From a virus: 23,329 bases of DNA. Within the stretch, counting starts at the first letter, position 1; every line of letters begins with the position of its first letter. Both the position numbers and the translations under genes were made by a program. Positions 15,764 through 22,667 of this stretch are shown piece by piece. The DNA lies in the IMG/VR virus record IMGVR_UViG_3300022752_000407, positions 1 through 23,329 of that record; one strand, given 5' to 3'. The notes beneath the pieces were generated by a model, which was given only the letters and a program-made list of their open reading frames with translations, had not been told where the DNA came from and did not search any database.

Positions 15764-17182
15764 ATGCAAATGTTCAACACAGAATATTTGCAGGAGAAGT
15801 GGGCTCCAATTCTCGACTATTCGGGATTGGATCAAATCAAAGATTCTCATCGTAGATCTGTAACCGCTATCCTGCTAGAAAATCAAGAAAGAGAACTGCG
15901 CGAAGAAAGTGCTTTTCTTTACGAAACCCCATCAATGGCAACCGCTTCAAGTGCTGGTGCTGCCGGATTTGGTGGTAGTGCTCAAGGTTTTAGTGCTGGT
16001 CCTACTGCAGGTTTCGATCCAGTTCTGATCTCCCTGATCAGACGCTCAATGCCTAATTTGATCGCCTATGATCTTTGTGGCGTTCAACCAATGAACGGTC
16101 CTACTGGACTTATTTTTGCAATGCGTTCTCGCTATAGCAATCAGACTAGTGGAACAGAAGCATTCTATAACGAATCTAATTCAGCATTCTCTGGTCAGGA
16201 TGCAGGATTTGATGTAACAACCGGATTTACCGGCGCTTCCGTTGGTATGGGTACAACTGCTCAAGGTGGAAATAATCCTTCTATTCTTTCAGCTAACCAG
16301 GCAAACAATGCTGGAGTTGGTGATGATCAATATAACGTTGGTCAGGGTATGCGTACCGATAGCTCTGAAGCACTAGGAGATTCTTCAGGAAACAACTTCA
16401 ATGAAATGGCATTCTCGATTGAGAAAGTCACCGTAACTGCAAAGTCAAGAGCACTCAAGGCTGAGTACTCACTTGAGCTTGCTCAAGACCTCAAGGCAAT
16501 TCACGGTCTGAATGCGGAAGCTGAACTTGCCAACATTCTCTCTACAGAGATTCTTGCTGAAATTAACCGCGAAGTTATTCGTACCGTTTATAAGATTGCC
16601 AAGCCAGGTGCTCAGGCAAACACTGCAACTGCCGGTATTTTTGACCTCGATGTTGATTCCAACGGTCGTTGGTCTGTTGAGAAGTTCAAAGGTCTTATCT
16701 TCCAAATCGAGCGCGATGCTAACGCTATTGCTCAGCAAACTCGTAGAGGAAAAGGTAATATGATTCTTTGCTCCGCAGACGTTGCTTCGGCACTTGCGAT
16801 GGCAGGAGTTCTGGATTATACCCCTGCACTCAATGCAAACTTGAACGTTGATGATACTGGCAATACTTTCGCCGGAGTTCTTCAAGGAAAGTATAAGGTT
16901 TATATTGATCCTTATTCCGCAAACGTGTCTCCTAATCAGTTCTATGTTGTTGGTTATAAGGGTTCTTCTGCATATGATGCAGGTCTATTCTACTGCCCTT
17001 ATGTTCCTCTCCAAATGGTTCGCGCCGTTGGTGAGAACACCTTCCAACCAAAAATTGGATTTAAGACACGCTATGGAATGGTTGCCAATCCATTTGCTGA
17101 AGGTGCAACTGTAGGACAAGGAGCACTTACAACTAACTCTAACGTATATTACAGAAGAGTTAAAGTTGCCAACCTTATGTGA
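15764..17182 (+). CDS. 23: Major capsid protein gp23
   Basis: The 472-residue product is the T4-type hexamer capsid protein; T4 gp23 is 521 residues, and marine forms are typically near this length. The start (WAPILDYSGLDQIKDSHRR) and the HK97-fold body are clear. Landmarks are PVLISLIRRSMPNLIAYDLC near 85-104, the PMNGPTGLIFAMRSRY segment, EKVTVTAKSRALKAEYSLEL near 219-238, and the C-terminal PFAEGATVGQ. gp21 probably removes the first 50-60 residues; L-Y-E|T near 52-55 is one possible site. An AGAGG Shine-Dalgarno at 15751-15755 lies 8 bases before the ATG. Codons are noticeably richer in C-ending forms than in neighbouring genes, as expected for the most abundant protein. A strong terminator follows. 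Confidence 0.96.
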   Translation: MQMFNTEYLQEKWAPILDYSGLDQIKDSHRRSVTAILLENQERELREESAFLYETPSMATASSAGAAGFGGSAQGFSAGPTAGFDPVLISLIRRSMPNLIAYDLCGVQPMNGPTGLIFAMRSRYSNQTSGTEAFYNESNSAFSGQDAGFDVTTGFTGASVGMGTTAQGGNNPSILSANQANNAGVGDDQYNVGQGMRTDSSEALGDSSGNNFNEMAFSIEKVTVTAKSRALKAEYSLELAQDLKAIHGLNAEAELANILSTEILAEINREVIRTVYKIAKPGAQANTATAGIFDLDVDSNGRWSVEKFKGLIFQIERDANAIAQQTRRGKGNMILCSADVASALAMAGVLDYTPALNANLNVDDTGNTFAGVLQGKYKVYIDPYSANVSPNQFYVVGYKGSSAYDAGLFYCPYVPLQMVRAVGENTFQPKIGFKTRYGMVANPFAEGATVGQGALTTNSNVYYRRVKVANLM

Positions 17183-17202
17183 GTCTTTCTCACATATCTT
17201 TT

Positions 17203-17228
17203 AGGGGAACCTTCGGGTTCCCTTTTTT
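17203..17228 (+). terminator. Rho-independent terminator after gp23
   Basis: GGGAACC at 17205-17211 pairs with GGTTCCC at 17216-17222 around a TTCG tetraloop, with two further weaker pairs at the base. TTTTTT follows at 17223-17228. This is a textbook intrinsic terminator, 20 bases after the gp23 stop, separating capsid genes from the accessory and recombination block. Confidence 0.93.
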
Positions 17229-17252
17229 ATTCAAATAAATAAGATTAAAAAG

Positions 17253-17654
17253 ATGAAAACTTTCAATCAATTTATATTTGAAGCAAATAAGTTAGGTGTA
17301 ATTGTTTCCACAAGCTCATATGGACCAGGATTGTATGGAAATCCAACAGCATCTGGAGAAACCCTTACTCCATCTACCAGAGGAGTTGCACACAAAACTT
17401 TACCATTAGGAAGTAAAGTAAAAATTACAGATCCACAAACCAAAAAATCAGTAGAAACATCAGTAATTGATAGAGGTCCATATCACGGAAATCGTGAATA
17501 TGATTTAACTACAGGTACTACGAATGATATAGGATATAAAGATTATAGACAATTTGGAGTCAGAAATCTTGATGTCACACCAATTACAAATAAACCAAAA
17601 ATAGAAAAACAAAAAGTAACCAAAAGTAAAGGATTAATGTCCGGAAGGTATTGA
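17253..17654 (+). CDS. RlpA-like double-psi beta-barrel protein with capsid-targeting N-terminus
   Basis: This 133-residue protein has an RlpA-type double-psi beta-barrel at about residues 16-110, the fold of a peptidoglycan lytic transglycosylase. Landmarks are SSYGPGLYGNPTASGE, VAHKTLPLGSKVKI, VIDRGPYHG and EYDLT. E36, H47 and D73 fall at the same relative spacing as the conserved Glu, His and Asp that I recall from bacterial RlpA (Glu to Asp 37 residues apart), so the active site looks intact. There is no secretion signal. Instead it begins MKTFNQFIFEA, nearly the capsid-targeting peptide of T4 internal protein III (MKTYQEFIAEA), with I-F-E|A as the gp21 site. It is probably packaged in the head. 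The C-terminus is a Lys-rich tail (PKIEKQKVTKSKG). An AATAAATA box at 17234-17241 may be a weak late promoter. Confidence 0.8.
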   Translation: MKTFNQFIFEANKLGVIVSTSSYGPGLYGNPTASGETLTPSTRGVAHKTLPLGSKVKITDPQTKKSVETSVIDRGPYHGNREYDLTTGTTNDIGYKDYRQFGVRNLDVTPITNKPKIEKQKVTKSKGLMSGRY

Positions 17655-17655
17655 T

Positions 17656-18210
17656 ATGTCTTGCCCGTTTCCTGGACAAATTGATAATAGAAATTTCCTA
17701 TCTCCAGTAGGATTTAAATTTTCTTTGGCAAAAAACTTAAAAGTTTCATTTTTTTGTAATTCTACAAGAATACCAGAAATTGCACTTTCTTTGAATACGC
17801 AATCAACATACTTAAAAGATATCGATGTTCCTGGAGATAAACTTACATATGGTGACTTATCTTTAAGATTCTTGGTAGATGAGAATTTAGAAAATTATAT
17901 GGTAATTCATAACTGGTTGACTAGTCTTGGATTTCCAGAAACAACTCAACAATATGATGATTTAATTACAATTCCAAATGATCAAACACAACCTCAAGAC
18001 CCATTGAGAGGATTTAGTGATGGAAGTCTCTATATTTTGAATAGCAATTATAATACAACCGCAATTATAAAATTTAAAGATTTATTTCCAATATCATTAA
18101 CTTCTTTAAACTTTGATGCAACTCAAACAGATATTCAATATTTTACGGCAGATGTAACTTTTAAGTATACCGTGTATAATATCCTTGATAATAACAATCA
18201 ACCCTTATAA
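17656..18210 (+). CDS. 3: Tail completion / sheath stabiliser, gp3-like
   Basis: The 184-residue product has the marks of the tail-tube-related family in marine T4-like phages. These are NRNFLSPVGFKFSLAKNLKV near 12-31, the N-STRIPEIALSL segment, DVPGDKLTYGDLSLRFLVDE near 57-76, NYMVIHNWLTSLGFPETTQQ near 80-99, and a final Ile/Tyr-rich strand. In marine T4-like genomes a protein of this type close to gp23 and uvsY/uvsW is usually called gp3, which caps the tail tube end. The link to T4 gp3 is by position and memory, so another tube-like protein remains possible. It starts one base after the upstream stop, and its stop overlaps the uvsY start. Confidence 0.6.
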   Translation: MSCPFPGQIDNRNFLSPVGFKFSLAKNLKVSFFCNSTRIPEIALSLNTQSTYLKDIDVPGDKLTYGDLSLRFLVDENLENYMVIHNWLTSLGFPETTQQYDDLITIPNDQTQPQDPLRGFSDGSLYILNSNYNTTAIIKFKDLFPISLTSLNFDATQTDIQYFTADVTFKYTVYNILDNNNQPL

Positions 18211-18647
18211 TGTCAATTGACTTAGAAAAACTACAAGAAATGTGGCAGAAAGATTCTATCATAGACCCTGATAACTTACACGATGAATCTTTAAAAATTT
18301 CTCAACTTCACGCAAAATATTACACCATATACAATACAATAACTCTTCTTCGGGAAAAGGGAAGAGAAACTTATAATAAAGTTCGGTTAGAACGATATAA
18401 CTACTACACAGGAAAGGCACCAGCAGAGGTATATAATGAAGAACCATTTCCGTATAAGGTAAGGGAAAAGGATGCCATACAGAGGTATATGGACGCTGAT
18501 GAGAGACTTTCAAAAATAGATTTGAAAATAAAATACTATGATATTACTCTTAAGTTTTTAGAAGAAATAATCAAGATGATTTCGAATCGAAATTATTCCA
18601 TTAAAAATAGCATTGACTGGCACAAGTTCACGGCAGGATATAACTAA
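18210..18647 (+). CDS. uvsY: Recombination mediator UvsY
   Basis: The 145-residue product matches T4 UvsY (137 residues), which loads the UvsX recombinase on single-stranded DNA coated with gp32. The N-terminus DLEKLQEMWQKDSIID and the central AKYYTIYNTITLLREKGR stretch follow UvsY. So do the ERYNYYTGKAP motif near 60-70, which aligns with the T4 LDYYSG segment, and the C-terminal pattern NRNYSIKNSIDWHKFTAG. The protein is mostly helical and basic near the middle. The start overlaps the upstream stop (TAATG). Confidence 0.88.
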   Translation: MSIDLEKLQEMWQKDSIIDPDNLHDESLKISQLHAKYYTIYNTITLLREKGRETYNKVRLERYNYYTGKAPAEVYNEEPFPYKVREKDAIQRYMDADERLSKIDLKIKYYDITLKFLEEIIKMISNRNYSIKNSIDWHKFTAGYN

Positions 18648-18670
18648 ATAATAATAAACTATAAGTATAG

Positions 18671-19426
18671 ATGAAAACGTTTCGAGAATTTATTTTAGAA
18701 GCAAAAAATAAATATGGAATTCCAGATGAAGAATATTTAAAGTGGCAACAAGATAGAGCATCAGGAAAAGGTCCAGCACGAAAAATTTTTAATGGCATCG
18801 CATATGAGATGAGAAATAAAGCTGGTAAAGGAAACCCAAAAGTATGGGCAGTTAGTCCAGTTTTAGATAGAGAAGCATCATCTAGGAAAAGAAAAGAAGC
18901 AGAACAAAAATATGCACTCAGTCAAGATGAACTCCGTAACGCTGCAGGAGGAGAAGAAGAAAGAGTTGCTCTAGCAAAAGATACCGAAGAAACTGGAATT
19001 AAGAAGATAATAAAAAGAAGACAAAGAATTCAAAAAGCAACAGGAGTTAAACTGAGTTTAGGACACAAACAACCACTTCAACCAGATGATCCAAATTCAG
19101 AAGATCCTGGTCATTCATTGTCTAATGTTAACATAGAACCATTCAGTTCAAACGCATCGAAGAAAAACAGAAGACCTGAACCGGGAGAACCTGGATATGG
19201 TCTTACTAGAACACAAGCATCCCAAGATGCTCTAAGAAGAGGAGATAAATTAGGTAAAAATATAGATAGAGAAATTGAGTTACTGAGATCAGGAAGTCCA
19301 TCTAGATCTGCAAATTTATTAGCAAGGTTGAGAAGGTTAGGAAGACCAAAACCAAAAAATACTGGGGCAGCAGAAAGAATGTCTGCTGCATATGATGAAA
19401 AAATTGAAAAAGCATTAAATACTTAA
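18671..19426 (+). CDS. HNH-like protein with capsid-targeting N-terminus
   Basis: The 251-residue, strongly basic protein begins MKTFREFILEA, again close to the T4 internal-protein capsid-targeting peptide with I-L-E|A as a gp21 site. Residues about 111-170 resemble a minimal HNH/beta-beta-alpha-Me core. A basic helix (KKIIKRRQRIQKATG) is followed by L-G-H132-K-Q-P, then P-G-H148-S-L-S-N152, an E156, and S-N161-A-S-K-K-N-R. This corresponds to the H...N...N/H order of HNH nucleases with a final Asn. Residues 171-251 are basic and helical. No zinc Cys pairs are present. I infer a head-packaged protein, possibly a nuclease acting on DNA after injection. It could instead be an inactive DNA-binding internal protein. 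It lies between uvsY and uvsW, with CTAAATA at 18644-18650 as a possible weak late promoter. Confidence 0.65.
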   Translation: MKTFREFILEAKNKYGIPDEEYLKWQQDRASGKGPARKIFNGIAYEMRNKAGKGNPKVWAVSPVLDREASSRKRKEAEQKYALSQDELRNAAGGEEERVALAKDTEETGIKKIIKRRQRIQKATGVKLSLGHKQPLQPDDPNSEDPGHSLSNVNIEPFSSNASKKNRRPEPGEPGYGLTRTQASQDALRRGDKLGKNIDREIELLRSGSPSRSANLLARLRRLGRPKPKNTGAAERMSAAYDEKIEKALNT

Positions 19427-19474
19427 AACTATCTAAAATATATCAAATAAATATTCATAGATGATATTTTATGA

Positions 19475-20938
19475 ATGTCTCATTTGATTATATCGAAAAA
19501 GAATGAAGTATACCTAAAGATTGAAGCAGATCCGCATATCTATTACGAATTAAGAGATGCATTTCAATTTGAAGTGCCAAATGCTAAATTTTCCCCAGCT
19601 TATAAGAATAAGTGGTGGGATGGAAAAATTTATATGTTTAATGTTAATACTCAAGAAATCTATGTTGGTTTATTAGATCGAGTAATTCAATTCTGCAATG
19701 ATCATAACTATACTTACGAGTTTCGAAATAATAAGTATTATGGTCTTCCTTTTGAAGTCAATGAAATGATTTCAAAAGAAGGTGTAAAAGATTATATTAC
19801 TTCAATTAGTAAATATGAACCAAGAGATTATCAAATTGATGGAATATATCAAGCACTTAAACATAATAGAAAAGTCATAGTATCTCCAACTGCTTCTGGA
19901 AAATCTTTAATGATATATTCTTTGGTTAGATATTATTCATCAAAAAAAGATAACATTTTAATTCTTGTTCCTACAACTTCATTAGTTTCTCAACTTTATA
20001 AAGATTTTAAAGATTATGGGTGGGACTCCGAAAATCATTGCCATATGATATATTCTGGAAGAGAAAAAGATGATTCAAAAGAGGTTTATATCTCTACTTG
20101 GCAAGCATTGTATAAAATGCCAAAAAAATATTTTGAAAAATTTAATTGTGTTATTGTTGATGAGTGTCATACTGCAAAGGCTAAGAGTATTGTTTCAATA
20201 ATGACTAAATTATGTAATACAAAATATAGATTTGGATTTACTGGGACACTTGATGGTATTGAAGTTAATAAATGGGTTCTGGAAGGTTTATTTGGACCAT
20301 CATATAAAATTATAAAAACAGATGAACTAATGGAAAAAGGCCATCTAGCAAAATTAGATATTAAAGTTTTATTGCTTAAACATTTACCACAAAGATTTGA
20401 ATTATATGAAGATGAAATTCAATATTTAATTAATCATCAACAAAGAAATAATTTTATTAAAAAACTTGCTCTTGATCTTAAAGGTAATACACTTATTCTT
20501 TTTTCAAGAGTTGAGGGTCATGGGCAACATTTATATGAACTTATAAATAGTAGCAAGACTAATGATCGCCAAGTATTTTTTGTTCATGGTGGTGTGAATA
20601 CAGAAGAAAGAGAATTGGTTCGTGAAATTACAGAAAGAGAAAATAATGCAATTATTGTTGCATCTTATGGAACTTTTTCAACTGGAATTAACATTAAGAA
20701 TTTACATAATGTGATATTTGCATCTCCAAGTAAATCGAGAATAAGAAATCTTCAATCAATTGGGAGAGTCTTAAGAAAAGGTGATAAAAAAATAAAGGCA
20801 AAATTATATGATATTGCGGATGATATAAGTTATAAATCAAGAAAAAATTATACCTTAAATCATTTAGTTGAAAGAATTAAAATATATTCTGAAGAAAACT
20901 TTAATTACGACATTATAAACATACCGCTAAAAAACTAA
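19475..20938 (+). CDS. uvsW: RNA-DNA and DNA helicase UvsW
   Basis: The 487-residue superfamily 2 helicase matches T4 UvsW (about 500 residues). UvsW unwinds R-loops and branched DNA, and switches replication from origin-dependent to recombination-dependent. The N-terminal accessory domain is residues 1-110 (ELRDAFQFEVPNAKF, WWDGKIYMF). RecA-like domain 1 has Walker A SPTASGKS at 137-144, VPTTSLVSQ near 165-173, DECH at 229-232 and GFTGT at 254-258. Domain 2 has YGTFSTGINIKNL at 398-410 and motif VI QSIGRVLRKG at 427-436 with its arginine finger. All motifs appear intact. The stop overlaps the next ATG. Confidence 0.94.
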   Translation: MSHLIISKKNEVYLKIEADPHIYYELRDAFQFEVPNAKFSPAYKNKWWDGKIYMFNVNTQEIYVGLLDRVIQFCNDHNYTYEFRNNKYYGLPFEVNEMISKEGVKDYITSISKYEPRDYQIDGIYQALKHNRKVIVSPTASGKSLMIYSLVRYYSSKKDNILILVPTTSLVSQLYKDFKDYGWDSENHCHMIYSGREKDDSKEVYISTWQALYKMPKKYFEKFNCVIVDECHTAKAKSIVSIMTKLCNTKYRFGFTGTLDGIEVNKWVLEGLFGPSYKIIKTDELMEKGHLAKLDIKVLLLKHLPQRFELYEDEIQYLINHQQRNNFIKKLALDLKGNTLILFSRVEGHGQHLYELINSSKTNDRQVFFVHGGVNTEERELVREITERENNAIIVASYGTFSTGINIKNLHNVIFASPSKSRIRNLQSIGRVLRKGDKKIKAKLYDIADDISYKSRKNYTLNHLVERIKIYSEENFNYDIINIPLKN

Positions 20939-21339
20939 TGGAAGATGAGTTTTATTGTATTTTAAAATTAGTATCTGGTGAAGAAATTTTATCATTAATT
21001 ATGATAGATGAAAATAATGATGATCCAATTATTATTCTACAAAATCCAGTTATTATGAAACCATCAGTATCTTTTACTGGAAATTATTATGTCAAAATAA
21101 ATCCTTGGATGGAAATGACAAATGATGATATATTTTTTATTAAATTTGATAAGGTAATAACAATGACTGAAATAAAGGAAAGTAGATTAATTCAATTATA
21201 TGAGTATTATCTTAATAATTTGAATGAAGAAGTATATAAGTCATATGGTGAGGTAAATCCTTCAACAGTAAAAGGTTATGTCACTTCTGTAAAGGAAGCA
21301 AGAAAGAATTTGGAAAATCTCTTCAGAGATTGCAAATAA
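20938..21339 (+). CDS. Conserved small phage protein, possible Sm-like fold
   Basis: This 133-residue acidic protein has no catalytic motif that I recognise. The first 75 residues are beta-rich (YCILKLVSGEEILSLIMI, then PIIILQNPVIMKPS and a strand with INPWMEM), a pattern seen in small Sm/Hfq-like phage proteins that follow uvsW in cyanophages. The C-terminal 50 residues are helical and mixed-charge (VKEARKNLENLFRD). It starts on the uvsW stop codon, so it is translationally coupled to the helicase. RNA binding or a regulatory role would be guesswork from the fold impression alone. Confidence 0.55.
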   Translation: MEDEFYCILKLVSGEEILSLIMIDENNDDPIIILQNPVIMKPSVSFTGNYYVKINPWMEMTNDDIFFIKFDKVITMTEIKESRLIQLYEYYLNNLNEEVYKSYGEVNPSTVKGYVTSVKEARKNLENLFRDCK

Positions 21340-21394
21340 CTCTAATACTTACCCTTCAAAAGCAACAAACCTATTCTATACAGATTTCAAAGAT

Positions 21395-21424
21395 TTGTCA
21401 ATCCATATAAAGATATGTTATAAT
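21395..21424 (+). promoter_or_regulatory. Host sigma70-type promoter upstream of gp55
   Basis: TTGTCA at 21395-21400 (one mismatch from TTGACA) is separated by 18 bases from a perfect TATAAT at 21419-21424, giving a start near 21431. It lies in the 116-base gap between the Sm-like gene and gp55. It would allow early or middle transcription of gp55 by unmodified host polymerase. A near-late octamer TATAAATC at 21429-21436 overlaps the expected start region. Confidence 0.6.
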
Positions 21425-21455
21425 AAATTATAAATCATACAGCAAGTCCGATGCC

Positions 21456-21974
21456 ATGCCAAAAAAGAAATCAGAACATTATGTAAATAATAAAGATCTA
21501 CTGGAAGCTCTTATTGTTTATAAATCTAAATTAGAAAAGGCATCAGAGATATATTTTGAGAAGTATGATAAGTATCCACCTAAGTCTGGTGCATGGGAAG
21601 GAAAACCCAAAATTCCAAATTATCTTGGGGAATGTTTTTTAAAAATTGCCACACACCTTTCATATAAACCAAATTTTGTGAATTATATGTTTAGAGAGGA
21701 TATGTGCTCTGATGGAATTGAAAATTGTGTTCAATATATTCATAATTTTAATCCAGAAAGGTCTCAAAATCCATTTGCGTATTTTACTCAGATTATTCAC
21801 TATGCTTTTCTCCGTCGTATTCAGAAAGAAAAGAAGCAACTAGAAATTAAAACCAAAATCATCGAACGAACTGGTTTTGATGAGGTTATGACTGTTGATG
21901 ATGGATTACTTTCGGGGAACAATTCAGAGTTTAATAGTATGAAAGATAACATCCAATACAAACTCAATAGATGA
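21456..21974 (+). CDS. 55: Late transcription sigma factor gp55
   Basis: This 172-residue protein matches T4 gp55 (185 residues), the small sigma factor that directs host polymerase to TATAAATA late promoters. The sigma region 2-like part is residues about 55-130 (NYLGECFLKIATHLSYKPNF, RSQNPFAYFTQIIHYAFLRR, then IQKEKKQ). The C-terminus (SGNNSEFNSMKDNIQYKLNR) lacks the hydrophobic/acidic sliding-clamp-binding tail known from T4 gp55. The ATG at 21456 is chosen because the nearby ATG at 21451 opens a frame that closes within a few codons. The gene follows a sigma70-type promoter. It is in turn followed by a hairpin and an HNH gene. Confidence 0.87.
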   Translation: MPKKKSEHYVNNKDLLEALIVYKSKLEKASEIYFEKYDKYPPKSGAWEGKPKIPNYLGECFLKIATHLSYKPNFVNYMFREDMCSDGIENCVQYIHNFNPERSQNPFAYFTQIIHYAFLRRIQKEKKQLEIKTKIIERTGFDEVMTVDDGLLSGNNSEFNSMKDNIQYKLNR

Positions 21975-21977
21975 CTT

Positions 21978-22026
21978 TTTCTAACTCCAAAATATTATAA
22001 ATAATTATATACTTGGGAGTTAGAAA
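21978..22026 (+). promoter_or_regulatory. RBS-sequestering hairpin ahead of the HNH gene
   Basis: TTTCTAACTCC at 21978-21988 is the perfect reverse complement of GGAGTTAGAAA at 22016-22026. This gives an 11-bp stem with a 27-base loop. The 3' arm contains the GGAG Shine-Dalgarno-like sequence and ends 5 bases before the HNH ATG. In a transcript reading through from gp55, the stem would block ribosome binding. Confidence 0.8.
21996..22003 (+). promoter_or_regulatory. Late promoter TATAAATA in the hairpin loop
   Basis: A perfect late octamer lies in the loop of the 21978-22026 hairpin, 28 bases before the HNH ATG. A transcript starting a few bases downstream (about 22009) would lack the 5' arm and so leave the ribosome-binding site free. 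Confidence 0.78.
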
Positions 22027-22031
22027 TACTT

Positions 22032-22667
22032 ATGACTAAACCAAAATATACCCCCGAAGAAAGAAAACGGATAATGGGGGAAAATTTAAAAAGAAATAAA
22101 GAAAAGGCAAAGGCACAAGGATATACTCAAAAAAGTGTTGCTCGTGAAAATGCAATTAAAGAAGGTAAAAAAACTTATACAGGTTTTACTGCCTGCAAAC
22201 ATTGCGGTAGTTATGAAAAATATGTAAGCAGTTATAATTGTGTTTCTTGCACTATTAAAATTGGGTTAGAAAAACTTAATAATGAAGAGTTAATGAAACC
22301 TTATAGAACGAAAGAAAAGAAGCAACAATATTGTGAAAATAATAGAGATCTAGTTAATTCTATCAAAAGAAAATATGCTAAGTCCGAAAGAGGAAAAGCA
22401 GTAAATTGTGAAAAACAAAGAAGAAGATTTGCTAGATTAAAACAAGGAATACCAATAGACATTACTGAACAACAACTTCGCCAAATACAAGAAATATATC
22501 AAGAGGCGCAGCACTTGACTTTTACTACTGGGATGCAGTATGATATAGATCATATTGTTCCTTTATTTGAGGGTGGATTACATCATCCTAACAATCTCCA
22601 AATTATTACACATGAAGAACATCTTATGAAAACCGCAAAAGAAAATAGTAGGAGGCAGCAAAAGTGA
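22032..22667 (+). CDS. Free-standing HNH homing-type endonuclease
   Basis: The 211-residue, Lys-rich protein sits between gp55 and gp47. The N-terminal half is basic and helical, with a zinc-knuckle-like set C55-K-H-C58 and C70-V-S-C73. The C-terminal HNH core (about 168-205) reads QYDIDHIVPLFEGG, HHPNNLQIITHEEH, LMKTAKENSRR, with H174, N188 and H197 as the expected HNH residues. Such free-standing genes lie between essential phage genes and spread by cutting a homing site in phages that lack them. Expression seems limited to late infection by the hairpin and loop promoter upstream. Its last codons carry the AGGAGG of gp47, and the stop overlaps the gp47 GTG start by four bases (GTGA). Confidence 0.85.
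   Translation: MTKPKYTPEERKRIMGENLKRNKEKAKAQGYTQKSVARENAIKEGKKTYTGFTACKHCGSYEKYVSSYNCVSCTIKIGLEKLNNEELMKPYRTKEKKQQYCENNRDLVNSIKRKYAKSERGKAVNCEKQRRRFARLKQGIPIDITEQQLRQIQEIYQEAQHLTFTTGMQYDIDHIVPLFEGGLHHPNNLQIITHEEHLMKTAKENSRRQQK

Noticed and set aside
17253-17654. RlpA-like protein as a secreted lysis enzyme with a signal peptide
   Set aside because: The N-terminus MKTFNQFIFEANK has no hydrophobic core of signal-peptide length and fits the capsid-targeting pattern much better.
21451-21455. Alternative gp55 start at ATG 21451
   Set aside because: That frame meets a stop within about a dozen codons; ATG 21456 opens the conserved frame.
22032-22667. HNH gene as part of a group I intron or intein
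   Set aside because: It has its own late promoter and start and stop between two complete reading frames. gp55 is continuous and gp47 starts cleanly, so it is free-standing.
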